The notes beneath the pieces were generated by a model, which was given only the letters and a program-made list of their open reading frames with translations, did not search any database and was not told where the DNA came from. The translations under genes and the position numbers were made by a program. A stretch of DNA of 63,618 bases from Paracoccaceae bacterium (lineage in GTDB: Bacteria > Pseudomonadota > Alphaproteobacteria > Rhodobacterales > Rhodobacteraceae), in NCBI GenBank assembly GCA_009773375.1, contig WRPH01000025.1, forward strand, positions 1 through 63,618, given 5' to 3'. How positions within the stretch are numbered: position 1 is the first letter of the stretch; each line of letters opens with the position of its first letter. Of this stretch, positions 45,252 through 56,275 are shown in pieces.

Positions 45252-46483
45252 CGCAGGAACGCTTTACTGGCAGTTTTACCCAACAGGAGCCGATCCCCGA
45301 AGCCGGGATAGAGGCCGCGATGGCAGTGCTGCGGCATGGTCGGTTGCACCGCTATAACACCGCACCGGGCGAAGTGGCCGAAACCGCTCTGCTGGAGGAG
45401 GAATTCGCCGCCCTGACCGGGGCGCGCTATTGTCTGGCGGTGGCCTCGGGCGGCTATGCGCTGGCTTGTGCGTTGCGGGCGCTGGAGGTGCAGCCGGGCG
45501 AGCCTGTGCTGACCAACGCCTTCACGCTGGCCCCGGTGCCGGGGGCGATTGCCAGCGTTGGTGCCAAGCCGGTGTTTGTGGAAATCACCGATCAGCTGGT
45601 GCTGGATTTCAGCGATCTGGAGGCCAAGGCCAAGACGACGGGCGCGCGGGTGCTGATGCTGTCGCACATGCGCGGGCATCTGTGCGATATGGAGGCGCTG
45701 CTGGGCCTTTGCGCGCGGCTGGGGCTGCGGATCATCGAGGATTGCGCCCATACCATGGGGGCGGCGTGGAAGGGGGTGGCCTCGGGGCGGCAGGGGGTGA
45801 TCGGCTGCTATTCGATGCAGACCTACAAGCATGTCAACGCCGGTGAGGGCGGTTTGCTGATCTCGGACGATGCCGAGGTGATGGCGCGGGCGGTGCTGCT
45901 GTCGGGGTCTTATATGCTCTATGGCAGCCATCGCGCGGCCCCTGCGGTTGAGGTGTTCGAGGCGGTGCGGATGCAGGTGCCGAACGTGTCAGGCCGGATG
46001 GACAACCTGCGGGCGGCGATTCTGCGGCCACAGTTGCGGCTGTTGGCCGAACGGGTGGCCCGCTGGGCCGAGCGCTATCAGGCGCTGGAGGCGGGTTTGC
46101 GCGGCGTGCCGGGCTTGCGGCTGGTGGAGCGCCCTGTGGCAGAAACCTATGTCGGGTCGTCGTTCCAGTTCCTGCTGCCGGATTGGTCGGCGGCGCGGAT
46201 CGGCGCGTTTCTGGGCCGCACGCTGGCGCGCGGGGTGGAACTGAAATGGTTTGGTGCGGCTGATCCGGTGGCATTTACCAGCCGCTATCAGCACTGGGGC
46301 TATGCTGAGCCGCAAAGCCTGCCGCAGACCGATGCGATCCTGGCCGGGCTGGTGGATATGCGGGTGCCATTGACGTTTACGGTGGCGGATTGCGCCCAGA
46401 TTGCCCGGATCATCCGCGCCGAGGCTTTGACGGTGGGGCAGGGGCCGGAGCCGGAAGCAGTTGAATTGCCGGTGATTCAGTAG
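45248..46483 (+). CDS. DegT/DnrJ/EryC1/StrS aminotransferase family protein
   Basis: A 411-residue PLP enzyme. The cofactor lysine is Lys194 in YSMQTYKHVNAGEGG; PLP-contact motifs are IIEDCAHTMGAAW and the strand VLTNAFTLAPVPGAI. The family makes amino sugars (aminotransfer to keto sugars) or dehydrates them. Coupled translationally to the efflux gene, an unusual pairing; no sugar-nucleotide genes lie next to it. The family start ends near the DXD-free N-terminus, with no signal peptide. Confidence 0.85.
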   Translation: MTQERFTGSFTQQEPIPEAGIEAAMAVLRHGRLHRYNTAPGEVAETALLEEEFAALTGARYCLAVASGGYALACALRALEVQPGEPVLTNAFTLAPVPGAIASVGAKPVFVEITDQLVLDFSDLEAKAKTTGARVLMLSHMRGHLCDMEALLGLCARLGLRIIEDCAHTMGAAWKGVASGRQGVIGCYSMQTYKHVNAGEGGLLISDDAEVMARAVLLSGSYMLYGSHRAAPAVEVFEAVRMQVPNVSGRMDNLRAAILRPQLRLLAERVARWAERYQALEAGLRGVPGLRLVERPVAETYVGSSFQFLLPDWSAARIGAFLGRTLARGVELKWFGAADPVAFTSRYQHWGYAEPQSLPQTDAILAGLVDMRVPLTFTVADCAQIARIIRAEALTVGQGPEPEAVELPVIQ

Positions 46484-46518
46484 GGCAGATTGGCCAGCGT
46501 TGCCTGCGTGGCCAGCCG

Positions 46519-46587
46519 CCGGGGTTTCACACCCCGGACCCCGTGGGATATTTGAGCAGAGAGGATGACAATTTTAGATAAGTTTTA
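46519..46587 (-). repeat. Dispersed 3'-end element, form A copy 4 (after creA)
   Basis: On the minus strand, from the creA stop: TAAAACTTATCTAAAATT, then GTCATCCTCTCTGCTC, AAATATCC and CACGGGG, followed by the hairpin CCGGGG/CCCCGG (46537-46519). The first segment matches the rlmB copy at 9995 at almost every base, including the stop codon. Confidence 0.7.
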
Positions 46588-47049
46588 GGGAGTTTTCGTC
46601 TGGCCCGTGTTGTAAAGCGGCACGGTTGAGATCGACATTTTCGCCGAGCCGTCGGTGAGTTCGGTGGCGTGGGTCAGGTAGATCAGCACCTGATTTTTCT
46701 GATCGAAAATCCGGGTGACGTTCAGCGATTTGAAGATCAGCGAGCGGCTTTCGGAAAACACCGCCTCGCCGCTTGGGGTTTTGTCGATGGCTCCGATCTG
46801 GATCGGGCCGGTCTGGCGGCAGGCGATGGAGGCGTTCGACGGGTCTTCGAACCAGTTGCCTTTCGACAAGCGATCCCACATCGAGCGTTCAAAATAGCTG
46901 ATATGGCAGGTGACGCCTTGCACCTTGGGGTCGGGGATCGCCTCGATGATGATGTCGTTGCCGACCCAATCGACGCCGACGCGGCCGATTTCTTCGGCTT
47001 GCAGGCACAGCGGGGCGAGGCAAAGGGCAGCGGCGACGAAAAGGCGCAT
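46585..47049 (-). CDS. creA: CreA family periplasmic protein
   Basis: A 154-residue protein with a short signal peptide (MRLFVAAALCLAPLCLQA). The mature part EEIGRVGVDWVGNDIIIEAIPDPKVQGVTCHISYF and the later FSESRSLIFKSLNVTRIFD are the CreA family pattern; two Cys may form a disulfide. Function unknown. An in-frame ATG at 47079 would extend it by ten residues but spoils the signal peptide. It is divergent from nuoA. Confidence 0.85.
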   Translation of the reverse strand: MRLFVAAALCLAPLCLQAEEIGRVGVDWVGNDIIIEAIPDPKVQGVTCHISYFERSMWDRLSKGNWFEDPSNASIACRQTGPIQIGAIDKTPSGEAVFSESRSLIFKSLNVTRIFDQKNQVLIYLTHATELTDGSAKMSISTVPLYNTGQTKTP

Positions 47050-47171
47050 CGGGCGAGCTTTCTGTATGTTTAGGGTCATCACATTGGGGTGGGCTGGGCG
47101 TTTGGCAAGGGCCATGCCGTTGATTGCGCGACTCGCCGCCGGTTTTGCGATAGGGGCAGGCGTTGTTTGCG

Positions 47172-47187
47172 GTATGCAAGTGCATAC
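47172..47187. promoter_or_regulatory. Inverted repeat upstream of the nuo promoter, candidate operator
   Basis: GTATGCA (47172-47178) and TGCATAC (47181-47187) are separated by AG. It lies about 50 bases before the candidate nuo -35 box and could bind a regulator such as a GntR-type protein. Nothing else was recognised in 47050-47236. Confidence 0.45.
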
Positions 47188-47236
47188 AATCAGCCAAACC
47201 CCTTGCAAGCCGCTGCGTTTTTCCGACTGGCTTCGG

Positions 47237-47265
47237 TTGACCCGGCACGGGGGGCAGAGTAAACG
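47237..47265 (+). promoter_or_regulatory. Candidate nuo operon promoter
   Basis: TTGACC (47237-47242) and TAAACG (47260-47265) are 17 bases apart, 64 bases before nuoA. Good -35, fair -10. Confidence 0.5.
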
Positions 47266-47328
47266 GGGGACCAGAGTGCGGAGGGCGTTTGGCCCCCGGC
47301 GCGTAAATGCCAGCCGAAGGAGCCTTGC

Positions 47329-48233
<905 letters not shown>

Positions 48234-48242
48234 GGGGGTGCC

Positions 48243-48842
48243 ATGTCTGACGCATTGAACGCTCTGGCCGCGCATCTGGCCGAAAAACACCCCGAGGCTG
48301 TGCTGGGCACCGAACTGGCTTTTGGCGAGCTGAACGTGACGGTGGCTTTGAGCCACATCGTCGCGTTTGTGGAGTTTCTGAAAACCGATCCGGCCTGCAA
48401 GTTTTCCTCGCTGGTCGATATCACGGCGGTGGATCACCCCGAGCGGGCCGACCGCTTTGACGTGATTTATCACTTTCTGTCGATGTACACCAACGCCCGT
48501 ATCCGGCTGAAGGTGGCTGTGGGCGAAGAAGAAATGGTGCCGTCGATCCACGAGATCCACCCGTCGGCGAACTGGTTTGAACGCGAAGTGTTCGACATGT
48601 TCGGGATTTTGTTCTCGGGCCACCCGGATTTGCGCCGCATCCTCACCGACTATGGGTTCCGCGGCCATCCGCTGCGCAAGGATTTCCCGACCACCGGCTA
48701 TACCGAAGTGCGCTATGACGAGGCGCAAAAGCGCGTGGTCTACGAGCCGGTGAAGCTGGTGCAGGAATACCGTCAATTTGATTTCATGTCACCGTGGGAG
48801 GGTGCCAAGTACATCCTGCCGGGTGATGAGAAGAAAGCATAA
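48243..48842 (+). CDS. nuoC: NADH-quinone oxidoreductase subunit NuoC
   Basis: A 199-residue 30-kDa-type subunit with the signature [20 protein letters not shown] followed by [13 protein letters not shown] and GHPLRKDFP. Separate from nuoD, as usual in alphaproteobacteria. It starts 9 bases after nuoB. Confidence 0.95.
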   Translation: MSDALNALAAHLAEKHPEAVLGTELAFGELNVTVALSHIVAFVEFLKTDPACKFSSLVDITAVDHPERADRFDVIYHFLSMYTNARIRLKVAVGEEEMVPSIHEIHPSANWFEREVFDMFGILFSGHPDLRRILTDYGFRGHPLRKDFPTTGYTEVRYDEAQKRVVYEPVKLVQEYRQFDFMSPWEGAKYILPGDEKKA

Positions 48843-48852
48843 GGGGCTGATC

Positions 48853-50088
48853 ATGGACGGCGATATTCGCGTGAACACCTATGATGACGGCTCGGCTGAC
48901 GCGCTGACCGGCGAGCAGCGCATCCGCAATTTCAACATCAACTTCGGCCCGCAACACCCCGCAGCGCATGGCGTTTTGCGTCTGGTGCTGGAGCTGGACG
49001 GCGAGATTGTCGAACGCTGCGATCCGCATATCGGCCTGTTGCACCGTGGCACCGAAAAGCTGATGGAAAGCCGAACCTATCTGCAGAACCTGCCGTATTT
49101 CGACCGGCTGGACTATGTGGCACCGATGAATCAGGAACATGCTTGGTGTCTGGCGATTGAGCGGCTGACCGGCACCGTGGTGCCGCGCCGCGCCAGCTTG
49201 ATCCGGGTGCTGTATTCGGAAATCGGCCGGATTTTGAACCACTTGCTGAATACCACCACGCAGGCGATGGACGTGGGGGCGCTGACGCCGCCTCTCTGGG
49301 GCTTTGAAGAGCGTGAAAAGCTGATGGTGTTCTATGAGCGGGCCAGTGGCGCGCGCTTGCATGCCGCCTATTTCCGCCCCGGTGGCGTGCATCAGGACCT
49401 GACCGACGATCTTCTGAACGACATCGAAGCGTGGAGCCATACCTTCCCGAAGGTGCTGGACGATCTGCACGGGCTGCTGACCGAAAACCGTATCTTCAAA
49501 CAGCGCAACGCCGATATTGGCGTGGTGACGGAAGAGGATATTCAGGCTTACGGCTTTTCCGGTGTGATGGTGCGTGGGTCAGGTCTGGCGTGGGATTTGC
49601 GCCGCAGCCAGCCTTATGAGTGCTATGACGAGTTCGATTTCCAGATTCCGGTTGGCAAGAACGGCGATTGCTATGATCGCTACCTGTGCCGGATGGAGGA
49701 AATGACCCAGTCGATTTCGATCATTCGCCAGTGCATTGCCAAGCTGCGGGTCGAAAAGGGCGACGTGCTGGCGCGTGGCAAGCTGACGCCGCCGAAACGC
49801 GGGGAAATGAAGACCTCGATGGAGGCTTTGATTCACCACTTCAAACTTTACACCGAAGGCTTCCATGTGCCTGCCGGTGAGGTTTACGCAGCGGTCGAAG
49901 CGCCGAAGGGCGAGTTTGGCGTCTATCTGAAGGCGGACGGGTCGAACAAGCCTTACCGCGCCAAGATCCGCGCTCCGGGGTTCCTGCATTTGCAGGCAAT
50001 GGATTACATCTGCAAAGGCCACCAGCTGGCCGACGTTTCTGCAATCATCGGCACGATGGATATCGTGTTCGGGGAGGTCGACCGCTAA
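48853..50088 (+). CDS. nuoD: NADH-quinone oxidoreductase subunit NuoD
   Basis: A 411-residue 49-kDa subunit that lines the quinone site: [49 protein letters not shown], and a C-terminal [29 protein letters not shown] precedes the ATG at 48853. Its last base is the first base of nuoE (TAATG). Confidence 0.95.
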   Translation: MDGDIRVNTYDDGSADALTGEQRIRNFNINFGPQHPAAHGVLRLVLELDGEIVERCDPHIGLLHRGTEKLMESRTYLQNLPYFDRLDYVAPMNQEHAWCLAIERLTGTVVPRRASLIRVLYSEIGRILNHLLNTTTQAMDVGALTPPLWGFEEREKLMVFYERASGARLHAAYFRPGGVHQDLTDDLLNDIEAWSHTFPKVLDDLHGLLTENRIFKQRNADIGVVTEEDIQAYGFSGVMVRGSGLAWDLRRSQPYECYDEFDFQIPVGKNGDCYDRYLCRMEEMTQSISIIRQCIAKLRVEKGDVLARGKLTPPKRGEMKTSMEALIHHFKLYTEGFHVPAGEVYAAVEAPKGEFGVYLKADGSNKPYRAKIRAPGFLHLQAMDYICKGHQLADVSAIIGTMDIVFGEVDR

Positions 50089-51137
50089 TGCTGCGCCGCT
50101 TGCACAAAGAACAGCCTGCGTCTTTTGAATTCACCCCGGCCAATCTGGCTTGGGCCAAGGGGCAGATTTCGAAATATCCGGCAGGGCGTCAGGCTTCGGC
50201 GGTGATACCGCTGCTGTGGCGCGCGCAGGAGCAAGAGGGCTGGCTCAGCCGTCCGGCGATTGAATATGTCGCGGATATGCTGGGTCTGGCCTATATCCGG
50301 GCGCTGGAAGTGGCGACGTTCTACTTCATGTTCCAACTGCAGCCGGTAGGCTCCGTGGCGCATGTGCAGATTTGTGGCACCACGTCTTGCATGATCTGCG
50401 GCGCGGAAGAGCTGATTGCGGTGTGCAAGGAATTGATCGCGGACAAGGCGCATCAGGTTTCGGCAGATGGCAAGTTCAGCTGGGAAGAGGTTGAATGCAT
50501 GGGCGCTTGCGCCAATGCGCCGATGGCCCAGATCGGCAAGGATTATTACGAAGACCTGACGCCCGCCAAGCTGCGCGAGCTGATCGGGCGGTTCTCGAAC
50601 GGCGAAGTGCCGGTGCCGGGGCCGCAGAATGGCCGCTATGCCGCCGAGCCGCTGTCGGGGCTGACCTCGCTGAAAGAATACGAGGCGGGGCGCAAGCCGT
50701 ATAACGCAAGCGTGCAGAATGCGGTGGATATTGGCGATACCGTCAAGCGGATTGATGGCACCGAAGTGCCGTTGACCACGCCTTGGCTGGGCAAGGCGGT
50801 GACGGCTGATCCGAAGACGGCGGCGATGCCGGAAGCGGCTGTGGCAGAGGCGGGCAGCAGGCCTGCGGCGCTGGCTGCGGCGCGGGATGGCGCGGCCGAC
50901 AATCTGCAAGAGCTGGAGGGCATTGGCCCGGCGCTGGCAAAGCTGTGCCACGAGCTGGGGATTTTCCACTTTGACCAGATCGCCGCGTGGGGGCCTGCCG
51001 AGATCGCCTGGATGGATGGCAACCTGAAAGGCTTCCGTGGCCGGGTCAGCCGCGACAAGTGGGTCGCGCAGGCCAAGATCATCGTCGAGGCCGGGCTGGA
51101 AGAATTCCGCCGCCGCGCCAAAACCAACGATTACTGA
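50088..51137 (+). CDS. nuoE: NADH-quinone oxidoreductase subunit NuoE with C-terminal helix-hairpin-helix extension
   Basis: A 349-residue protein, about 170 residues longer than a standard NuoE. Residues 1-170 are the thioredoxin-like [2Fe-2S] domain with cluster N1a ligands Cys96, Cys101, Cys137 and Cys141 (CGTTSC and CMGAC). After a linker of about 90 Ala/Glu/Pro-rich residues, residues 271-349 form a helix-hairpin-helix-like domain ([26 protein letters not shown], then [21 protein letters not shown]). Such extensions are known in Rhodobacterales NuoE; their role is not. Electron transfer from NADH in the peripheral arm. Confidence 0.93.
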   Translation: MLRRLHKEQPASFEFTPANLAWAKGQISKYPAGRQASAVIPLLWRAQEQEGWLSRPAIEYVADMLGLAYIRALEVATFYFMFQLQPVGSVAHVQICGTTSCMICGAEELIAVCKELIADKAHQVSADGKFSWEEVECMGACANAPMAQIGKDYYEDLTPAKLRELIGRFSNGEVPVPGPQNGRYAAEPLSGLTSLKEYEAGRKPYNASVQNAVDIGDTVKRIDGTEVPLTTPWLGKAVTADPKTAAMPEAAVAEAGSRPAALAAARDGAADNLQELEGIGPALAKLCHELGIFHFDQIAAWGPAEIAWMDGNLKGFRGRVSRDKWVAQAKIIVEAGLEEFRRRAKTNDY

Positions 51138-51145
51138 GGGTTATG

Positions 51146-51388
51146 ATGGACCATTCGTATGATCATGCTCCCGTGTTGGGCCCCTGGGCCGGCGGTTGGG
51201 CTATTGCGTTGCTGGCGGGCCTGTTTGCAGCGGCGCTGGCGCGGGTGATCGGTCAGGTTGACATCACCGCAGCGGCGATTGTCGGCGCCGTGGTGTTTGG
51301 GGTTTACGGCGTGCTGCTGGGCAGTGACGGCGTGGAATTGACGGTGTCGGAAGGTCATGGCGACGGCCATGACCATGGGCATCACTGA
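51146..51388 (+). CDS. Small His-rich membrane protein, nuo accessory gene
   Basis: An 80-residue protein with two membrane helices (GGWAIALLAGLFAAALARVIG and AAIVGAVVFGVYGVLLG) and a His/Asp/Gly tail (HGDGHDHGHH). The start at 51146 is preferred over the adjacent ATG 51143 for spacing from GAGGG. Rhodobacterales nuo clusters carry similar small unidentified genes between nuoE and nuoF. A metal-binding role for the tail is a guess. Confidence 0.75.
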   Translation: MDHSYDHAPVLGPWAGGWAIALLAGLFAAALARVIGQVDITAAAIVGAVVFGVYGVLLGSDGVELTVSEGHGDGHDHGHH

Positions 51389-51395
51389 GGCGGGA

Positions 51396-51614
51396 ATGGC
51401 TGCAACCGATCCCCAGCAAGCGCGGGCGCGACAAGCAAAGCGGGTGGCTTTGGTGATCGTCGGGACGATGTTGCTGTGGATGTTGGCGCAGTTGATCGGG
51501 GCGGAATTGGGCTTGCCGCTCAAATACACGTTCCTGATCGATCTGGCGGCTTTGGCCGGGTTCATCTGGGCCTTGGTCGTGACGTATCAAATTTGGCGCG
51601 CGCGCCGCACGTAG
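51396..51614 (+). CDS. DUF5337 small membrane protein, nuo accessory gene
   Basis: A 72-residue protein starting at ATG 51396 (GAGGCGGGA upstream). It has two membrane helices (VALVIVGTMLLWMLAQLIGAELG and FLIDLAALAGFIWALVVTYQIWR) and a charged start, matching DUF5337, a family restricted largely to Rhodobacterales nuo operons. Function unknown. Confidence 0.85.
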   Translation: MAATDPQQARARQAKRVALVIVGTMLLWMLAQLIGAELGLPLKYTFLIDLAALAGFIWALVVTYQIWRARRT

Positions 51615-51626
51615 GAAGGGGCAAAC

Positions 51627-52922
51627 ATGCTCAAGGATCAGGACCGCATCTTTACCAACATCTATGGGATGCACGACCGTTCGTTGGCGGGTGCCAAGAA
51701 GCGCGGCCATTGGAATGGCACCGCTGAAATCATCCAGCGCGGGCGCGACACGATTGTCGAACAGGTCAAGGCTTCGGGGCTGCGCGGGCGCGGTGGCGCC
51801 GGCTTCCCGACGGGTCTGAAGTGGTCGTTCATGCCGAAGCAGTCGGACGGCCGCCCGTCCTATCTGGTGATCAACGCCGATGAATCTGAACCCGGCACCT
51901 GTAAAGACCGTGAGATCATGCGGCACGACCCCCATACGCTGATCGAGGGCGCGCTGATCGCATCTTTCGCGATGGGGGCGAACACCTGCTACATCTATAT
52001 CCGTGGCGAATATATCCGCGAGCGCGAGGCTTTGCAGGCGGCGATCGACGAATGCTATGACGCAGGGCTGTTGGGCAAGAACGCGGCGAAATCCGGTTGG
52101 GATTTCGATCTGTATCTGCACCACGGCGCGGGCGCTTATATATGTGGTGAAGAAACCGCGCTGCTGGAAAGCCTTGAGGGCAAGAAGGGCATGCCGCGGA
52201 TGAAGCCGCCGTTCCCGGCAGGCTCGGGGCTCTATGGTTGCCCGACCACGGTGAACAACGTCGAATCGATTGCTGTGGTGCCGACGATCTTGCGGCGCGG
52301 AAGCGATTGGTTTGCCTCGTTCGGTCGCCCGAACAACGCGGGCACCAAGCTGTTTGGCATTTCCGGCCATGTGAACAACCCCTGCGTGGTTGAAGAAGCG
52401 ATGTCGATCCCGCTGAAGCAGTTGCTGGACGAGCATTGCGGCGGCGTGCGTGGCGGCTGGAAGAATATCAAGGCGGTCATCCCCGGCGGGTCTTCGGTGC
52501 CGATGCTGAACGCGGCGCAGTGCGAGGAAGCCATCATGGATTTTGACTGGTTGCGCGGCGCGCAGTCGGGCCTTGGCACGGCGGCGGTGATCGTGATGGA
52601 TCAATCGACCGACATCATCAAGGCGATCTGGCGGCTGTCGAAGTTCTACAAGCATGAATCCTGTGGACAGTGCACGCCCTGCCGTGAGGGCACCGGCTGG
52701 ATGATGCGGGTGATGGACCGTCTGGTGCGCGGCGAGGCCGAGCTGGAAGAAATCGACATGCTGATTTCTGTCACCAAGCAGGTTGAAGGCCACACCATCT
52801 GCGCGCTTGGCGACGCGGCGGCTTGGCCTATTCAGGGCTTGGTGCGGCAGTTCCGCGAAGAAATCGAAGATCGCATCAAGGCCAAGAAATCGGGCCGTAT
52901 GGGCGCGATGGCGGCGGAATAA
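51627..52922 (+). CDS. nuoF: NADH-quinone oxidoreductase subunit NuoF
   Basis: A 431-residue flavoprotein subunit binding FMN and NADH ([35 protein letters not shown]) and cluster N3 ([12 protein letters not shown] plus the later [13 protein letters not shown]). Entry point for NADH electrons. GAAGGGGCAAAC precedes the ATG. Confidence 0.96.
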   Translation: MLKDQDRIFTNIYGMHDRSLAGAKKRGHWNGTAEIIQRGRDTIVEQVKASGLRGRGGAGFPTGLKWSFMPKQSDGRPSYLVINADESEPGTCKDREIMRHDPHTLIEGALIASFAMGANTCYIYIRGEYIREREALQAAIDECYDAGLLGKNAAKSGWDFDLYLHHGAGAYICGEETALLESLEGKKGMPRMKPPFPAGSGLYGCPTTVNNVESIAVVPTILRRGSDWFASFGRPNNAGTKLFGISGHVNNPCVVEEAMSIPLKQLLDEHCGGVRGGWKNIKAVIPGGSSVPMLNAAQCEEAIMDFDWLRGAQSGLGTAAVIVMDQSTDIIKAIWRLSKFYKHESCGQCTPCREGTGWMMRVMDRLVRGEAELEEIDMLISVTKQVEGHTICALGDAAAWPIQGLVRQFREEIEDRIKAKKSGRMGAMAAE

Positions 52923-53240
52923 GTGAAGGGGGCGGCTTTCATGGCTTTGGGTTTGCTTTCGGCTTGCGTCGGTGCGGGTTCGCGCCCGATGCCGCTTGCC
53001 GAAAGTGGGCCGGTGGCGGTGGAGCTGGCGGGCAAGTCCTATATTGCTGATCTGCAACCTTCCGAAGCCGGGGCAACCTTGGCGATGACGCGGGATGCGG
53101 TGGCGTTTGGCTATGACGAAGGCGCCGAGGCCAAGCGCGCGGCGGCGGCGTTTTGCGCCACACGCGGTGGTCGGGTGCATCCTGCGGCTTACGGGCATTT
53201 TGTCGCCGGGGCTTGGGTGTTCAAGGGGGGCTGCGCATGA
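52923..53240 (+). CDS. Putative lipoprotein, nuo accessory gene
   Basis: A 105-residue protein beginning at a GTG next to the nuoF stop, giving the lipoprotein signal MKGAAFMALGLLSAC (Cys at residue 15); ATG 52941 would lose the basic residue. The C-terminus contains two more Cys (AAAFCATRGG and FKGGCA) that may pair. No family recognised. The following frame begins with an ATGA overlap. Confidence 0.65.
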   Translation: MKGAAFMALGLLSACVGAGSRPMPLAESGPVAVELAGKSYIADLQPSEAGATLAMTRDAVAFGYDEGAEAKRAAAAFCATRGGRVHPAAYGHFVAGAWVFKGGCA

Positions 53241-53347
53241 CGAATGCTGTCAGGTTTTCCGATAACACTCTGATTTGTGGCGCGTGTCATGGCATATCAG
53301 CCGGAAAAGCCGCAGTTTCCAAGGCAGTCACTGCTTTGGAGGCAACC

Positions 53348-53755
53348 ATGACCAAACTGTTTCGTTCGCTGACGTTGATCGCTGTGCTGGGGGCGACCCC
53401 AGCGTTGGCGCTGGAGCCGTTGAATCAGGAAGCGCATATCAACGAGTCGCTGGTGGCGGGCAAGGTCGGCGATACCATCCGCAAGACCTGCCCGTCGATT
53501 TCGGCGAAGATGTTCGTTGTGCTGCAAAAGCTGAACGAGCTGGAAGGCTACGCGCGCGGCAAGGGCTATGCCGAGGCCGATGTGAAGGCGTTTCTGAAAG
53601 ACCCGGCTGAGAAGGCGCGCATCAAGGCTTTGGCGCAGGATTATCTGACCAAAGCCGGAGCGGTGGCGGGTGATCCTGAAAGCTACTGCAAAGTGGGCCG
53701 CGATGAGATTGCCAAGGGCACTTTGGCGGGCAGCTTGCTGAGGTCGTGGAAATGA
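53348..53755 (+). CDS. DUF5333 periplasmic protein, nuo accessory gene
   Basis: A 135-residue protein with a Sec signal peptide (residues 1 to about 20) and TGGAGGCAACC before the ATG at 53348. The mature sequence LEPLNQEAHINESLVAGKVGDTIRKTCPSI and DPESYCKVGRDEIAKGTLAGSLL match DUF5333. Function unknown; the two Cys likely pair. It overlaps the next gene by 4 bases. Confidence 0.85.
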   Translation: MTKLFRSLTLIAVLGATPALALEPLNQEAHINESLVAGKVGDTIRKTCPSISAKMFVVLQKLNELEGYARGKGYAEADVKAFLKDPAEKARIKALAQDYLTKAGAVAGDPESYCKVGRDEIAKGTLAGSLLRSWK

Positions 53756-54255
53756 CCCAACCGCCGGGATATCAGCTTGCCGAATTGAACGTGGGGCGCC
53801 TGTTGGCCCCAACGAGCGGTCCGCGCGTGGCTGAGTTCATGGGTGCTTTGGACAAGATCAACAGTCTGGGCAAGCGGATGCCCGGATTTGTCTGGATGAT
53901 GGAAGGCTCGGGGCACCCCGGTGCTGGCAATACCGAAGCGAAGATCGACGGCGATGCGCAGTTTATCTCAAACCTGACGGTTTGGGAAAATGTCGAGACG
54001 CTGGAGGCGTTCGTGTTCAACACCATGCACCGGGCGTTTTATGCGCGGCGGGCCGAATGGTTTGAAGTTCTGGGCGGCATGCATTTCGTGATGTGGTCGG
54101 TGCCTTCCGGGCATAAACCGACGTTGGATGAAGCCCTTGAACGGCTTGCACTTTTGCAGGCGAACGGCGATACGGATCGGGCTTTTGGCTGGTCTTACCT
54201 GAAAGAAGCGAAGGCGTGGAAGGCCCACGCATGCGCACAAATGGCAGCGGAGTAA
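53752..54255 (+). CDS. DUF3291 family protein, nuo accessory gene
   Basis: A 167-residue soluble protein. [28 protein letters not shown] core, [18 protein letters not shown] and [22 protein letters not shown] identify DUF3291, a ferredoxin-like fold family related to small monooxygenases. Role in the nuo operon unknown. Confidence 0.82.
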   Translation: MTQPPGYQLAELNVGRLLAPTSGPRVAEFMGALDKINSLGKRMPGFVWMMEGSGHPGAGNTEAKIDGDAQFISNLTVWENVETLEAFVFNTMHRAFYARRAEWFEVLGGMHFVMWSVPSGHKPTLDEALERLALLQANGDTDRAFGWSYLKEAKAWKAHACAQMAAE

Positions 54256-54259
54256 GCTG

Positions 54260-56269
54260 ATGTCGAACCTCAAGAAAATCAGCATCGACGGGATCGAAGT
54301 TGAAGTCGATGGCGCGATGACCATCATTCAGGCGGCGGAAGTCGCCGGGGTGGCCATTCCGCGCTTTTGCTATCACGAGCGTTTGACCATCGCGGGCAAC
54401 TGCCGGATGTGTCTGGTTGAGGTCGTTGGTGGTCCGCCGAAGCCTGCGGCAAGCTGTGCGATGCAGGTGCGCGATCTGCGCCCCGGCCCGAATGGTGAGG
54501 CTCCGCTGGTGAAAACCACCTCGCCGATGGTGAAGAAGGCCCGTGAGGGCGTGATGGAATTTCTGCTGATCAACCACCCGCTGGATTGCCCGATCTGCGA
54601 TCAAGGCGGCGAGTGCGATTTGCAAGATCAGGCGATGGCGTTTGGCGTCGATTTCAGCCGCTACCGCGAGCCCAAGCGCGCATCGGAGGATCTGAACCTC
54701 GGGCCGTTGGTGGAAACCAAGATGACGCGGTGTATCTCTTGCACCCGTTGTGTGCGGTTCACCTCGGAAGTCGCCGGGATCACCCAGATGGGCCAGACCG
54801 GGCGCGGCGAGGATTCCGAGATCACCAGCTATCTGAACCTGACGCTCGACAGCAATTTGCAGGGCAATATCATCGACCTGTGCCCGGTTGGGGCGCTGAC
54901 CTCGAAGCCCTACGCGTTTACCGCGCGGCCGTGGGAATTGACCAAGACCGAATCCATCGACGTGATGGACGCTTTGGGCAGCAACATCCGGATTGATACC
55001 AAAGGCCGCGAAGTGATGCGGATTTTGCCGCGCAACCATGACGGCGTGAACGAGGAATGGATTTCCGACAAGACCCGCTTCATCTGGGACGGTCTGCGTC
55101 GGCAGCGGCTGGACGTGCCTTATGTGCGTGAAAACGGCAAGTTGCGCAAATCGAACTGGAACGAGGCTTTGACGCTGGCTGCGGCTGCGATGCAGGGCAA
55201 GCAGGTGGCTGGTCTGGTCGGCGATCTGGCCCCGGTGGAGGCTGCCTATTCGCTGAAGGCGCTGATCGAATCGCTAGGTGGCAAGGTTGAGGCCCGCACC
55301 GATGGCGCGCGGCTGCCGATTGGCAACCGCTCGGCCTATGTCGGCAATGCGACGATCGAGGATATTGATACCGCCAAAGTGATCTTGCTGATCGGCACCA
55401 ACCCGCGGGTTGAGGCTCCGGTGCTGAATGCGCGGATCCGCAAGGCCTGGGCGGCTGGTGCGACCGTTGGTCTGTTCGGCGAAAAGGTCGATCTGACTTA
55501 TGATTACAAGCACATGGGGTCTGACCGCGCTGCTTTGGCCGAGTTGGTGGGCCGTGTTACCGAAAAGCCCGGAACGCTGGTGATCGTCGGCCAAGGTGCC
55601 TTGAACGAGGCTGATGGCGAAGCGGTGCTAGCGCATGCGATGGCCTATGCGCAGGGTGCGGGCGGCAAGATGCTGGTGCTGCATACGGCGGCTGCCCGCG
55701 TCGGCGCGATGGATGTGGGGGCCGTGACCGAAGGCGGTCTGGTTGCCGCGACCGAGGGCGCAGAGGTGATCTACAACCTTGGCGCGGACGAGGTCGAAAT
55801 CGCTGCCGGGCCGTTCGTGATCTATCAAGGCTCACATGGCGACCGTGGGGCGAACCGGGCTGACATTATTTTCCCGGCGGCGGCGTATACCGAAGAAAGC
55901 GGCTTGTTCGTGAACACCGAAGGCCGCCCGCAACTGGCGCAGCGCGCTGGCTTTGCGCCGGGTGAGGCCAAGGAAAACTGGGCAATCCTGCGGGCACTGT
56001 CGGCAGAACTGGGCAAGACCTTGCCATGGGACAGCCTTGCAGCCTTGCGCAAGACGATGATTGCGGCGCATCCGCATCTGGGCCAGATCGACGTTGTGGC
56101 CGATAACGGCTGGCAGCCGCTGGCGCTGCGCGAGATGGGGCGTGCGACGTTCCGTAACGCCTTCAAGGGCTTCTATCTGACCAACCCGATCGCCCGCGCC
56201 TCCAAGGTGATGGGCGAGTTGGCGGCGATGGAAGCGGATCGTGCCAAAACCAAACTGGCAGCGGAGTAA
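54260..56269 (+). CDS. nuoG: NADH-quinone oxidoreductase subunit NuoG
   Basis: A 669-residue iron-sulfur subunit. N-terminal [2Fe-2S] ferredoxin domain ([20 protein letters not shown]), the HCC cluster [19 protein letters not shown], then [4Fe-4S] [13 protein letters not shown] with [10 protein letters not shown]; the C-terminal part is a molybdopterin-oxidoreductase fold ([10 protein letters not shown]). Shorter than the 900-residue enterobacterial form, as in the mitochondrial-type complex. Confidence 0.96.
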   Translation: MSNLKKISIDGIEVEVDGAMTIIQAAEVAGVAIPRFCYHERLTIAGNCRMCLVEVVGGPPKPAASCAMQVRDLRPGPNGEAPLVKTTSPMVKKAREGVMEFLLINHPLDCPICDQGGECDLQDQAMAFGVDFSRYREPKRASEDLNLGPLVETKMTRCISCTRCVRFTSEVAGITQMGQTGRGEDSEITSYLNLTLDSNLQGNIIDLCPVGALTSKPYAFTARPWELTKTESIDVMDALGSNIRIDTKGREVMRILPRNHDGVNEEWISDKTRFIWDGLRRQRLDVPYVRENGKLRKSNWNEALTLAAAAMQGKQVAGLVGDLAPVEAAYSLKALIESLGGKVEARTDGARLPIGNRSAYVGNATIEDIDTAKVILLIGTNPRVEAPVLNARIRKAWAAGATVGLFGEKVDLTYDYKHMGSDRAALAELVGRVTEKPGTLVIVGQGALNEADGEAVLAHAMAYAQGAGGKMLVLHTAAARVGAMDVGAVTEGGLVAATEGAEVIYNLGADEVEIAAGPFVIYQGSHGDRGANRADIIFPAAAYTEESGLFVNTEGRPQLAQRAGFAPGEAKENWAILRALSAELGKTLPWDSLAALRKTMIAAHPHLGQIDVVADNGWQPLALREMGRATFRNAFKGFYLTNPIARASKVMGELAAMEADRAKTKLAAE

Positions 56270-56275
56270 GCATCC

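Noticed and set aside
53237..53347. In-frame extension upstream of the DUF5333 gene containing CGACH, a CxxCH heme-like motif
   Set aside because: The DUF5333 start has a perfect ribosome site at 53348 and a signal peptide directly after it; the CxxCH lies in the leader and is probably chance.
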